Origin: Cladobotryum mycophilum
Taxonomy: Eukaryota; Ascomycota; Sordariomycetes; Hypocreales; Hypocreaceae
Assembly (NCBI GenBank): GCA_036429605.1
Contig: JAVFKD010000015.1
Location: forward strand, 767,421 to 831,420
Length of the DNA stretch: 64,000 nucleotides
Reading direction: 5' to 3'
Numbering within the stretch: the stretch's first letter is position 1; each line of letters opens with the position of its first letter. The notes under the pieces were generated by a model. That model was not told the origin of the DNA. It ran no database searches and saw nothing but the letters and a program-made list of their open reading frames with translations. Positions 12,799 through 25,169 of this stretch are shown piece after piece. A program made the translations under genes and the position numbers.

Positions 12799-14282
12799 AT
12801 GGGGAAAACCGACCTGCACCAACAACAAGACCTGGATATTGAGTATATACAACATCAAAATTGCAACTACAGCACCAATCAGCAATCTGAACATTTGACA
12901 ATGCGACCCCCCACTAAGAGGAGGGCCTATCTATCAGGCCTTCCCATCGAAATCATCCTCGACATATACCAGCAACTGGATATAGGCTCCATCTATAAAT
13001 TATCCCAGACAAGCAAGCACTTTTTGGATGTCTTCCAGAAAAGAAGGGCGACAATTTTAATGCCGGTTCTCATACGAGACTTTAGCCCCTTTGACGAACT
13101 CCTCCAAGTTCATACTGCATCAGCAGAAGACCTCGATGTTATTGATGAGATATACCGGCCTCGAACGGTGGTCTTTAAACGTTTCCCTGGGGACAAGGGA
13201 CACGTACTGACACCACACTCGGGGTTGCCAGTTCCATTGCCAAAACATTCGGATAACAATGGCTTTACTCCAGTCATCCACGGAAGGTTATCAAACCCAT
13301 CAATAGCCCAACCCGAAAATGTGGTTTTGGTCGAGAATGACTTGGACGCCGTCCTCCAGAAGTGCCGCACTGTCCAACAGTGGGAAGAGTTGTTTCCCCA
13401 AATGAGATGGTATCACGAGCCGGAAAATTGTCGCAGCCTCCGACCCCATGAGAAGCTTCGATTCCGGAGGGCCTTGTACCGGTGGTGGCTATATGGCACA
13501 TATTTTCATGGGGACTTTCCTCGGCCTCATGTTGGACTTCCATCGCCATATGTGCGAGACATCCGATTAAGCCAAATACGATATCATTCCACGAGTGAGC
13601 TATTGGAGCTTATGGACCTGATGGAAACTATAAAGGATGTCATTCTTCATTACATCTGTCCACGACTTGATCCCAACGAAATAGAGGTAAGTCGCATTGC
13701 TACATGCACATGTTGGTGGATGTCTGACTGGATTACTAGGTTACTTACGATGCTCCTCTGGTGGAGAAGCTGGACAGAAGCAAATCGATTTTCGCGAGTT
13801 GGCTCGACCAAAGCTGCTGGGGACGCATAATCAAAACTTATGCGAAGCTCGGACCCGAAGATCTATTTTATTATTTCGAAAACATCTACAGCTACCCACG
13901 AAAGCGACTTATTGCGGAGATTCATCTTAAACACCCCAACTTTACCTTTGACCAAGAATCTATCCAAGCGGTTATAAGATGTGTTCTGGATGAAAGAGAA
14001 TGGTTTGACGAGCCCCCCAGCCTTGCTGAGGATAGCATAGGCGGCATCATTGACTTTGGTGATGAGCGAGATGAGGAGCGCCTTAGTCTGGGGGCCGATG
14101 CAAGTCCAGACGGGTTACCGGCTTCGGGAGTGAAGCTAAACTTTTCCCAATCCCGGTACTCGCCTCGCGGGGATGACGGATCGAATTTAGAAGATAATTC
14201 CCTTTACCAGGCCGAACTTGAGCGTCTCTCATCAACAATGCAGGATGAGACCAGAAGGTGGTACACGTACGGTTCAGCTTGA
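12799..14282 (+). CDS. F-box domain protein
   Basis: Two exons (12799-13686 and 13740-14282, GTAAGT...CTAG intron, phase 0) encode about 476 aa from the ATG at 12799, or 442 aa from the ATG at 12901. An F-box sits close to the second ATG: LSGLPIEIILDIYQQLDIGS followed by KLSQTSKHFLDVF. F-box proteins link substrates to Skp1-Cullin ubiquitin ligases. The remaining sequence has no repeats or catalytic motifs that I recognise; it is rich in Trp, Tyr and Arg around 13440-13560 and ends with an acidic, Ser-rich tail. The substrate is unknown. The upstream extension to 12637 is open but low in family character, so the start is uncertain. Confidence 0.75.
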
Positions 14283-15521
14283 TAATGTAGGCATATACTT
14301 GGCCATCCATAGTGGACAAAGGATGTATCTAGAAGTTCCTCTTTGTGAGAAAGAGAACGAGCCCTTGTCCGAGTGCCACCACGGAGTGATGCAGCTGTCC
14401 CTGGAGGAGGTGTGTGGTTGTGCTGGATCCGCTTTAAAGCTGTCATAAACAATGTTTTCTTTCGTTTATACTTTCAGTCTCCAATAAAATAACTATAGAT
14501 TCACTACAATCCCAGGCTCTACCCATCAAGGATATCCATGCGATATCATTGGGCAGTCCAGTCCAGGCATGGATACCTAGGTATATGGTCAGGCTGTATA
14601 GATAGGCGCTAAAGTTGTAGTACGGGGTAATACTGGATATGCCTGGGCTGCCTATGTATGCTGGGGGGCGCTAATAGGCCTGCTCGATACGCCCAGCCCC
14701 AGACAGACCCAACCTCACCTCAGCGCGCGAGCCCATCAGCAACCTTGTCTTCCAATTTACATCCATCTACTCCGTATCCATTCCAAATCCAACCACATGC
14801 GCATGCGCATACATACAACTCACTTCTGCTGAGCGCCACGAAGACCCTTTTCGTTACCGTCGCCACATCACTTTAGTGCCCTTTTTCTTTCTTCTTTTTC
14901 TTTTTCTGTTTCTTTCTTTTTTTTTTTTTTATAATTATATCTATCATCCTCTGAAGACTTGCTGCGTTTATCCCCTGCGATCGCGCAGTTTACCATACCA
15001 TAATTAAATATTCCACCGCATCAGTTGACTGAACTGGGCAGACCTACAAAAGTGAGAGAGGTGGGTGCTCTTATAATACTATTTCTCTCTGTGTGCCATT
15101 TCTTTGTCCTCCCCCTGTCTCACCCCAGGCAGCAGTTTTTAGACGTTTTCGTAGAATGCGTTGATGGCGTTGTTCTTTCTTTCTTTCTTTCTTCTTTCCC
15201 TTTATGCCTTTTTTTCTGGGGGATTATATAGCACGCGGCTCTGTCATACGGTGCTGTGAATTACGCGTTGCAATGGCCGTCCTATATTCTCTGCAACGCC
15301 TACTCACAAGCTGCTAGTTGTATGCAGCTCGAGTAACTTGACCGGTTTCTAAATTCGAGTGATCAGTGCTGATCATTCTTAGTCTCGCTAGGGGTATCAG
15401 CCAGCACGGCCAAGCAGCACGGCCAGACGTCGAGGCTACGCCGTGGGCTGGAGTCTGGGGCTTGGGAGGGGTCTAGGTCAACTCTCCTTCCACAAGCTAT
15501 CTTAATCAGGCAGCTTTCATA
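14283..15521. other. Intergenic and HDA1 leader
   Basis: No gene is seen. A long pyrimidine tract lies at 14879-14930 and a (TTTC)n repeat at 15174-15195, followed by GC-rich sequence just before the HDA1 start. Long pyrimidine tracts are common near transcription starts in filamentous fungi. The region is long enough for an extended 5' UTR. Confidence 0.5.
15174..15195 (+). repeat. (TTTC)n microsatellite
   Basis: About five TTTC units inside the presumed leader of HDA1. Confidence 0.8.
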
Positions 15522-17938
15522 ATGCCCATAATGATCGAAAATGCAGCCATGGACTCCGAAGACCAGGTCATGGGAGATGCAGACATGGCGAATGGACATG
15601 ATGGTCACGTAGAAGATGACGACACGGCTTCCGAAGGTAGCTATGAGAATGAGAGCGATGTGAATCCTGACGAGGTTGCTATCAATCAGGTGCGTCGACG
15701 AGGCTTGCTGCCTACAGGATGCTGTTACGACGACCGGATGAAGCTTCACATGAACGCAGACTTTAGCCCAAACGCTCACCACCCAGAGGATCCTCGTCGC
15801 ATTCATGAAATCTTCAAGGCTTTCAAGAGGATGGGTCTCGTGTACACGGGGCCCGAATCAGAGCTCCCTAGGATTATGAGGGACTGCCCAACCAAATACA
15901 TGTGGCGGATAGCTGCCCGTCCTGCAACGCGGGAAGAAATCTGTCTTGCCCATTCGCCGGACCACCTGAATTGGGTTGAAAGTCTCGACTCCATAAGCAC
16001 GTCCGAGCTCCGAGAACTCACCAGGCGATTCGACCAGGGAAGGGAGTCACTATATGTTGGGAGCATGTCTTACCCAGCCGCTCTTCTGGCAGCGGGTGGT
16101 GCCATCGATACATGCAAGTGTGTTGTCACCGACAAAGTAAAGAATGCATTCGCTGTTATTCGACCCCCGGGACACCATGCTGAGTTTGATCAGCCCCTGG
16201 GCTTCTGCTTCTTCAACAATGTCCCCGTGGCTGTCAAAGTATGCCAGCAGGACTATCCCGACAAATGCCGCAAAGTCTTGATACTGGACTGGGATGTACA
16301 TCACGGCAACGGCATTCAAAACATCTTTTACCAGGACCCCAACGTTCTCTACATCTCTATACACGTTTACCAGAACGGCATGTTCTATCCTGGAAAGCCA
16401 CCAAATCCCATGACGCCGGACGGTGGGATTGAGAATTGCGGTACAGGTCCCGGACTAGGCAAGAACATTAATATCGGATGGCATGACCAAGGGATGGGTG
16501 ATGGTGAATACATGGCGGCTTTCCAAAAGATTGTCATGCCCATTGCAAAGGAATTTAACCCCGATCTAGTGGTAATCTCAGCAGGCTTTGATGCGGCTGA
16601 CGGAGATGAGCTCGGAGGTTGTTTTGTAACACCAGCTTGCTACGCTCACATGACGCACATGCTCATGTCTCTTGCAGATGGCAGGGTTGCTGTTTGTCTG
16701 GAAGGTGGCTATAACCTCCAGGCCATTTCAAACTCGGCCGTTGCCGTTGCTAAAACCCTCATGGGTGAGCCACCCCCCAAAATGGAGCTCCCAAGGATCA
16801 ATAAAGAAGCGGCAAGGATATTGGCCAAGGTTCAGGCCTACCAGGCACCGTATTGGGAATGCATGCGACCTGGTATTGTCGATATACCGGCGGTACAGTC
16901 TCTCAACGCCAACCGACTTCACGACGTGATTCGAAATGCCCAGCGACAGGTTCTGCAGTCCAAACACAACATGATACCGCTGTATGTGCAACGCGATCAG
17001 ATTTTCAAGTCCTTCGAGAACCAAGTTCTTGTCACACCAAACCTCAACGAGGCGCGGAAACTTCTAGTCATCATACATGACCCGTGAGTGTATCAAACCT
17101 TGGATCACAACGTGTATCACTGACATGGACAGGCCGCAACTTTTGGCTCAGCCAGATGCTATAGACACTACTCTTGACCCTCATAATTCATGGGTGGTAA
17201 GTGTCACCCTCGCCTGGAGTGCATGATGAAGCTAAATAGATCCTCAGGTTGATGGTGTGACACAATACATTGACTGGGCTGTCTCTCAAGACTTTGGCGT
17301 CATGGATATCAATGTCCCCGCGTATATAACACATGAGGAAGTAAGTTATTTTGGCTTGTTGTTCGTGTTACGTTAAGATCTAACATATATACAGGATGCC
17401 GATGCTTTTATCCCCGGATTTAATGAACGGGCTGTTCAGGAGCAAATTCAGTCATTGATCTGCTACCTTTGGGATAATTTCCTTCAACTGAGTGAAACCA
17501 ATGAGATCATCCTAATGGGAGTCGGCAATGCCTATCTTGGAGTCAAGATTCTCTTGATTAACCGAGGTAAGATCATGCTCTTCTCCATCTTCAAAAGCTC
17601 AAGCCTGACATGAGTGATTAGACTGCAAAGACAAGATTTCCGGTATAGTCAACTTTGTAACGGGGAACTTGCGTCCCGTCAAGTCAGATATTGATAACGA
17701 CCTATCATCTTGGTACAGAGACAACTCGCGAGTCTATGTTGCCAGTGACCACGCCTGCTGGTCCGATCCAGACCTGACGAGAAAAGTGCATAAGAAGCGA
17801 TTCGGTACAGTTGTGCGCAGCAAGAGGTTTGGTCTTAACAATATGATGCAGGAGCACGCTGAAGAAGCTTGTCAGTGGATTTTGGACAGAGTCACGGCGA
17901 ATAGTAAGGGGGAGACTACGGAAGACGACAAGGCTTGA
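15522..17938 (+). CDS. HDA1: Class II histone deacetylase Hda1
   Basis: A zinc-dependent class II deacetylase removing acetyl groups from histone H3/H2B; in fungi it silences genes, including many secondary-metabolite genes. Exons: 15522-17083, 17133-17196, 17248-17340, 17395-17566 and 17622-17938 (735 aa). After an acidic N-terminus, the deacetylase domain spans about residues 70-430 with IRPPGHHAE (near 212), DWDVHHGNG (near 255, metal and catalytic His), ISAGFDAADGD and CLEGGYNL. The C-terminal part (from about 500: ARKLLVIIHDP, WAVSQDFGVMDINVP, IILMGVGNAYLGVKILL) matches the Arb2-like domain of Hda1 enzymes. All splice joins are in phase. ATG 15522 and ATG 15549 are both possible starts. 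The call is firm. Confidence 0.95.
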
Positions 17939-18579
17939 TACTTTGATACACTTTCTTATGAGCCAAGGTCTACGGGCTGGTATTTTTCTTTTTCAGTACA
18001 GTATGTTTTATTAATCCCCCGGGGGGGTATGGCGAGTGGACATTAAGCATAATTGCTCACGCAATTGGATTGGTGGTGGTTAGGAAGGGTGATGCTGAGT
18101 TGGTGATTGATTCTAATGCTACCCTATTCACCTATTCATGAATATTTGCGTGACTAGGTCTTAAGAGTTGTTTGGATTTCCGATTCCATTTCCCATTATA
18201 TGAAAGGATATATTATAATAATTAATCGCTATTGGAATCCGTTAATTTTGAAATTTTATCGTCCGGTGATCAGAAATTGGTTCACCTCAACAGAGGTTCT
18301 TCAGAGTACTGTCTTGAAATAGTAAAAGCCTTTGTTCCCATACGAAACAACGTGTGTACCGGAATATACACTGTATCTATAACACTGTACGCTCCCTGAT
18401 TCGGCAGCTAGATTCTCCCGGTTCTTGCACTCCTTATCGGATAGTGCCATTGAGTGCCTGCATCTTCCATTTGCAGGCATCAAGTTCGCACTTGCGCGAC
18501 GAACTTTGGTCCCTCCAATAATTCTGTTCGAGTTGGTGAACTGATTCTTTTCTTCTTCTTTCTCTTTCCCAAAGAAACG
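17939..18579. other. Intergenic between HDA1 and the SR-rich gene
   Basis: The stretch holds the 3' UTR of HDA1, AT-rich sequence around 18170-18260 and the promoter of the next gene. No gene is supported. Confidence 0.5.
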
Positions 18580-20518
18580 ATGGACAGGGATCGCGATGGT
18601 CGAAGCAGGAGGTGAGTTTCATCTTCATTTGAGTTTTATTTATTTATTTCTGCACAAGCTTTGCTCGCGCGCATGACGAGCCTGTTTGGGATGGTATTCG
18701 CAGAGTGGGACGGAGATGCCGCAGCGATTACTGAATCTCGCCGTCATCGCGTCCATTGAGTTTCCGCGATATTTTTTGCCCTACCGAACACCGTCTCTGA
18801 AGTATTATACTGACTGAGCTGACCATCGAAAGATATGACGACGGTGAAGTCGTTAGGTACGGCGCTGGCGAGTCCTGGAGACCAACTCCCCGAGGCGGAG
18901 GAGGCGAACGATCACCTAGAAGGGTCAGGAGCCCCGTAAGGGAGAGAGCAAGAACACCGCCCCGGGTTAGGAGCCCGCGCCCGCGCAGCCCGATCATTGC
19001 AGGATCCGATAGTTATGTGCCTGGAAGATATCCACCCAGACGGCGCTCGCGGAGTGGAGGAGGAGTTGGAGGGGGGTTGGCGGTGGTGATCGTTATCGGC
19101 GAGAGCGGTCCCGAGATCGTGAAAGCCCTAGAAGACGTGAACGAACTCGATCCCCCATCCGAAGATCACCGCCACCACGCCGAAGCCCCCCGAGAAGAGA
19201 TTCGCCCCTTCGAGAGAATAGATATGAGCGTCCGAGATCACCGATTCGTAGGGACTGGGACCGGGATAGGCAGCCAGACCGTGATCGGGATTGGGATCGG
19301 GACCGAAATCGGCTGAGGGAGAGGGAACCTGATCGTCGTGATGATAGGTACGCTGGATTGCTTATGTGGCACTCCCCCATGTATGGAACGTAACTAACAT
19401 GTAGTCTGAAGGAGGTCACGCTCACCCTTCAACCGTGACCGCCGTCGTGAGAGAAGCCCCCGGGAAGAACGACACCATTAGCAGCCCGAGGAGGATCATA
19501 TCGACCACGATCACGCTCCCTTAGTCGACGGGGAGGTGATAGGTACCAGTCATACCGACGACCTTCCCCCTCGAGAGTCCGGAATCTCATCAGCGATGAC
19601 ATCTCGGCCAGCATCCGAAAGAGCATCGCCTCGCCCACATTCCATCAAGGCCCGTTCCCCTCCTCCGCCACTACAGTCCGCTACGCGAGAGGGCTCCCCT
19701 CGTCCCACTGCAACCGCAACCGCCACCCCCATTGCTGTTAGAGAGGCACCGAAATCAGGGGAAGCAGCTCTAGCGCAAACAAAATCACCTCCACGAGGCC
19801 CGGCGGCATTGCGGGCGCCCCCGACCGGACCAGCAGCAAACCGACCCTACCCAACTTCAGTATCCACACCAGCCCATTCTGCGCAACGACACCCTCAGAC
19901 TCCTAGTACGGTACCCCACCGTCCAGATGTTAGTCCAACCAACCCGCCTTCAGGGCCGCGGGGCTATGTCCCGCCATCCCGCAGTTCCTCCTTTGCAACA
20001 CGTGGCGGACGTGGCGGCAGCTGGAGCCAGACAGGATCATCAAGACATTTATCCGGGCCACCTCAAGCACCGTCTACGCCAAGTGGACCATCCACTATCC
20101 CTACGGGCCCTCGAGCCACTCCCACAAGCACCACAGTCTCAGGAACACCCTCTCTATCACGGCCTTTTAACCCCCCAACGGGCCCATCAGCTCAACATGC
20201 CGGCGGACCGAGGCAAACACTGGCCCAGAGCTTATTAACAACTATGCCCCCCATCGTTCCGGGGGTAAACTCGATCCCGGCATGACGCCTTTACTCCTGG
20301 GCGTGACCAAGGAAGTCGAACCGCACTACAGAAAACTACGAGATGAGGAAGAGAAGATTCGTGAGGAACTACGCATCAAGCAGGAACGGCTAAGGAAGAG
20401 CCTGTATACATGGAACAGATTCGAGAGAGATGCAAGGGCGTGGGAGATGAGAAGTGACTTGAGCGAGAAGAGTATGAAGAACTTGGCCGGCGAGGGTATT
20501 GGTGGCGCGGCCTTTTAA
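18580..20518 (+). CDS. Arg/Ser-rich protein with C-terminal coiled coil (apparent frameshifts)
   Basis: The product begins MDRDRDGRSRRYDDGE and is rich in RS, RD and SP dipeptides, then Pro/Ser/Thr-rich, and ends with a conserved charged helix (VEPHYRKLRDEEEKIREEL) and WNRFERDARAWEMRSDLSE. Likely exons: 18580-18611, 18833-19347 and 19412-20518. Two frame breaks fall in homopolymers, G6 at 19071-19076 and G5 at 20261-20265; one added G restores the RD-rich frame and the tail (VPGGKLDPGMTPLLLGV) respectively. Around 19447-19570 the frame is unclear: either a one-base loss at C5 19457-19461 plus a second indel near 19566, or a GTGAGA...TTAG intron (19447-19524). Total length is about 525-553 aa. 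RS-rich proteins often act in splicing, but no RRM is visible and the function is unknown. Confidence 0.65.
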
Positions 20519-21172
20519 AGGGGTGCATAGATAATAGGCCGGATTGCTCCAAGGCTTTGAGGGCGGTAATGAACCACTGTTTGGCTAAGAGAATGCCCTG
20601 GGATTGGGCCTTGGAGATGTAGAAATAATGTAGCAATAAGCTGTACACAAGTCATAACACACGATAAAAGGATAAACATTTGTAAAACCACCAGCTCTTT
20701 GCTGCCCAAGTATGACTGCTGATGAGGATGATGACAAACATCACAAAATAATCCAGATATGACCAAGAAATTTTGGATTTTATCTAGTAATAGTAGTAAT
20801 AGTAGTAGTAGTAGTAACTATGCCTGGTTTCCTATCATTCATTCATTTTCCATTCATCATTCTAGCTAGGTTCTTTGATAACATTCCATGCAACCCGAGC
20901 GCGTGCTCGCTTAGGACCAAGTCTATGATCCGAGACTTTCCCCTCATACAAAGGTTCCCCGTAGCTCTCTTTAACCGTTGCGCCCGCATGAAGAAGAGTA
21001 AAGTAATTGCAAGAGACAAAATAGGTAAACTAAGAAAGAAGAAGGGGGGCAAGATTTGTATGAGAAATGAACAGTGGGGTTAATAAGCTAAGTGGATACA
21101 GGTAGAAACGAACAGAGTCGAGCCTTGTATTGGATAATGTTGCAATGGAAATGCGTGTGAGGGTAAATAGAT
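20519..21172. other. Convergent intergenic spacer
   Basis: The spacer lies between the 3' ends of the SR-rich gene and the F-box/LRR-like gene. It contains a TAG/AGT trinucleotide repeat (20785-20818) and nothing gene-like. Confidence 0.55.
20785..20818. repeat. (TAG)n imperfect microsatellite
   Basis: About eleven TAG/TAA triplets in a 3' spacer. Confidence 0.8.
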
Positions 21173-23375
21173 TCAAAAGACGACAATGGCATCCTCTTCG
21201 TCATCATCACCGTCCCATTCTTCCTCGGAATCTTCGCCATCTAGAAAATCTTCCATGCCGTACTGCAACTCTCTAGGCTTTTGGTTATCAAAGATGATGC
21301 TGACTGTGTTGCAACGCCCCTGGATAGCCGTCTCAGCTATGTTGCTTAAAGCGCCACAGTCTGTAGTTCCGGGTTGACTCAGTTCCTCACTAGCAGATTC
21401 TTCCGAAACGTCAAATTCCTCCTCATCAGTATCGAGTTCTCGGTATAGTGGCCTCTCATAATGAGCTTGACGCGACCTCGAGCCTCTTTTGGATTGGGAG
21501 TCTGCAATTCTACCGCTTCGGCGAGATGGCGAAGTTGGTTGTTTCCCTCTCTTCCTCTTGCGAGAGGGGGGCTATCCTCAGCTGCGATTGATCTTTGAAT
21601 CGTTGAGCTCTTTCTGGGAGGGGCAAAGGGGCGAAGGAAAATGCGCTCCAGCTCGGGTCGCCACTTGCTCCGCAACTCTGCGCGTGATTGCCAGGGTATA
21701 TCGAGCATCGTCTTGATAGCGAGATAGCGCAGGTGTGGTAAATTATCTGATTTCTCACGGATAGACTGCAGAAACATTTCTGCTGTGTCTTGGTTCCAGT
21801 TACGGATGTTTTCAATATTGAGGACGCGAAGGCTAGATGGCCATTTGGGCACCTGTGACGGCAGGAGAGCGTAATCATACATTGGATCCGAATCATTAAC
21901 GGTGTCGTGATGACGGTAATAAGATAGATTCATGTGAAGAACCCGAAGGTTGGGGCATGAATCGGCCAGCTCGGTTAGAAATGCGAGATTCAGGGATTGA
22001 TTGTGAAGCAGAGTGAGCGTGCGGAGATCGCCACCATGGGTTCGAAGGAATGGTGCAAGGTCTTCAGACCTGATCTCCCAGCAGTTGATGAGTTCGAGGT
22101 GATGGAGATGTTTCGGTAGAAGAGGAAGTAGTCGGTTGCTCATGACGGTTGAGGATTCGAAAACGAGGTGTCGAAGAGACTTGAGTTGTGAAATGGCGTG
22201 ACCAACAGCTTCGATCACAAGGCCATCTTCGCGATAGCTTTGTGATTCTCCATCCTCGTCATCGGTAGTTATGTCCAAGTCCCGTAAGGATGGAACTTGA
22301 AAATTTGTGAAGCTCACTCGGGTAAGATGGGCGAATGATGGCTTTTGATGAATATGGGCAATATCACCTATTGTTGCAACATACCCACCAATCAGTCGCC
22401 CACTCCATTCCCAACTCTTTAGCACCGTTGGGAAAGGTTTTCCCGTAACAGTACCCAAACTGGCTGTAGATGGAAGTAGAGCTTTGAATACATCTTCGGG
22501 ATAGTGCCATCGAACATTGGTGTCAAGCTTCCTGTAAGGCGGCTGGTCCATAGGGGTGAAGATGACCAGCTCCTTTAGACGAAGCAGAGGATGGATTAAT
22601 TGATATAAAACAGCCTGGGGCACGATGTGGATATCAATGTGAAGGAATTCGATTTTTGCCCGGTAATTGAAGAGGGTTTCTACAGGATTGCGCTCAAGTA
22701 ATGCAGCAAGGCGCTTTGCTTTGGTGGGAGTCCTAATAATTGGACAGCGGTAAATAGCTGTCAATGCCGGCTCTGTGAATGCCTTGCAAACAGTAGCAGC
22801 ATGGACAAGCCAATTTGTTGTTAGGCAATCTGTGCTGCCTTCTGATCCAGCGTAGAGGAGAATATTAACCCAACAATCATAGGAGATTCGAGGGTCCAGC
22901 CAGTTTGGAATGATGGCTTTGGGGGCTTTTCATCTGTGCTGTGTAGGGTAACATCATCACGTTGTTTGTCCAGCGATGATGTTGAGATACGTCGGCGATG
23001 AAGACTTGTCTTGCTCTTGGCTGTGGGACGTGATTTCTTGGTGGGCGTTGTCATTGAGGAGAGGGGATTCTTTGTTTGACTACGGGTAGATGTTTGTCGT
23101 GTAATGCTGCGCGGAAGACGACGTTTTGTGGACTTGTCGGTGGCGATGCGGGCGCTCCGTCGCGGGGACTGCTTCGGAGGGCCGGCATCCGACTCAGTCG
23201 TGTCGCTCGCAATGTCTTGGGATTCCGCACCGCCATCGGAGTGTGTGGACTCGTCGGAAATATCAGTTGAACGAGCATGTGACGCACGCGATCTTCGGCT
23301 TGGATATCGATGGTGATGGCGGTTGCGAGGTTGGCCTCCCGCCAGAGCACGACCAGCGCTGCGAGTCAGAGCCAT
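21173..23375 (-). CDS. F-box/LRR-like protein (two apparent frameshifts)
   Basis: The N-terminal 180 residues are basic and Ser/Thr/Pro-rich with the motif SPRRSARIATDKSTKRRLPR. An F-box-like segment follows (PNWLDPRISYDCWVNILLYA, then NWLVHAATVCKAFTEPALTA), then a leucine-rich region (LKSLRHLVFESS, HLHHLELINCWEIRSEDL, CPNLRVLHMNLSYY), and an acidic tail (DTDEEEF, GEDSEEEWDGDDDEED). The first break is at G5 22921-22925; one added base links KPPKAIIPNWLD. The second, near 21455-21470, separates the leucine-rich part from the acidic tail and has no long run. With two added bases the 2203-bp span gives 734 codons, intronless. By analogy it is a substrate adaptor of an SCF ubiquitin ligase; the substrate is unknown. 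ATG 23375 is the best start. Confidence 0.7.
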
Positions 23376-25169
23376 CCTGGGGAAGCGCCTATAAAAAGAA
23401 ACAAAAATCATTAGCATGCGATTGATACAAAGAGGAGGCAGCTGAGTGATGTGAACTACTCCGTACAATGATATGATATGGCTCTGACGGAGCGAGGCGG
23501 GACTGGCGCAAAGGGTCAAATGCTGGTCATGACAAACGAAGCTCTTATTGGACTCGAGAGGTACAACAAAGAAATGGAATCTCTCAGAAAGCACAAGAGT
23601 ATGCGGAGAGAAGCATCCAACGGGTTACTGCACAAAGCGGACCAGGGAAAGATGCTCTGAACCGTTATGACAACAAAGGAAGTAGTTGTGGTGGACGGCG
23701 GTGATGTGCAGGATATTATGTATTCATGATGAGGTGGGTTGGTGGACGAATACCTTTGGAGGGGCTCATACAGGTTGAGAGAGCTGGAGGGAGGTGGTGA
23801 CCACTACAACAGGTCAGTGGCAGTGGACAGTGGCAGTGATGACAGTGCAGTGCAGAGCAGAGGTGCAGGCAGGCGCAGGGTGCTTCCGGGTACCTTCTCA
23901 GCCTTGCGTTAGTGTCATGCAGTGACAATTGTGAGTGGATGGAGGTGGATCCTCTTTTTTGATGTACCGAATCGCTTATGTGAATATCCATCATGTACCT
24001 TTGGAAAGTGCCATGTGTACGGAGCAGGTACCTCAAACTTCCACTGCAGTGAAGCAATGAGAAACCTTATTTAGGCCTTGCTTTAGGCAATAGTGATCCA
24101 TGATACCTGCATTAGTGTAGGCAAGGTGTCATGGTGCCTACCTCCTACTACGTACGGTACGGTACCTACCTACCTGGTTGTGGGACTTGTAATATTTCCC
24201 ATTTTTAAAACAATGGACATCCCCCTCATTGACTTTTTTATGGCCTATTCTTGATGCCTGAAACATTCTGGTATTGTGCCAATACCATATCAAACGGACA
24301 ATAAAAACTGTTTCAACTCACTCTTTTGTTTGATTGATTGATTGTCCTCGCATCTTTTTTTATGCCCTTAACCGGTACATACTCCGTTCTACTACTACGA
24401 CCTACAACCAGTTGGTGGTGGGCCCCTACCTGAATAGTCCTGCTGCTAAGACTAAACAGCGCTAGACTTTTCTGGGATCGCGATAGAGCAACTCCTTGTT
24501 TGCCTCGTCACTTCTGCGATTCGCATCTCACACGCGTCTGGTTTATTTGACGGCATCTCCGTCGCGCCAGTTAGACTTTGCTTCATCCCGCCAGTTTCTT
24601 TTCCCCCTCAAAGACTCACCATCGCAGATTCTGTTCATCCATTTTTCCTTCCATCAAGGCTTCTCAAATCCCGAGGGAGAAGAAAAACGACGGTGTCTCA
24701 CTCTCACGTTTCGTTTTCCATTCTGTCACTCGCGAATGGTCATTGTCCTTCATCACTTCAACTTCACTTCAACGACTACTGCCGCCACTGCTACTACTAC
24801 GTAGCCGGCTATCTCGCTTGCTTTGCCAAGAATTTGCCTCGTGCTCACTCTCATTCAAATCAACGGCATTAAAAAAATCCATGACAACGGCGTTCTTCTG
24901 AGGCGCCGCTATTAACAATGTGTTGCGGAGACTCATGACTCAAAGGGATAAACTCATCACCTCGCCACTCATACATTAAAACTCTTTGTTCCTTGGACCA
25001 CCATCATCCTCAGCCTTGTTTGTCCCTGGTTTCTCGTCTCATTGACCATCAACTCTCATGACCGGTCTTATCCCGCCATGACGGTGAGAACAAATTGCCA
25101 GCAGCGCAGAGCCCCTTTCTTCATCGCAACTGGATCAAGGGAATTAGAGCCTGGCACGACTCTTCAGCA
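23376..25169. other. Divergent intergenic region upstream of SUZ12
   Basis: The region holds promoters for the F-box/LRR-like gene and SUZ12. A dense TACGTACGGTACGGTACCTA-type cluster lies at 24150-24176. The SUZ12 leader is pyrimidine-rich and contains upstream ATGs at 25058 and 25078. No separate gene is supported; open frames near 24500-24900 are T/C-rich low-complexity sequence. Confidence 0.5.

Noticed and set aside
24496..24901. Ser/Phe-rich open frames upstream of SUZ12
   Set aside because: Low-complexity pyrimidine-rich leader sequence without conserved protein features.
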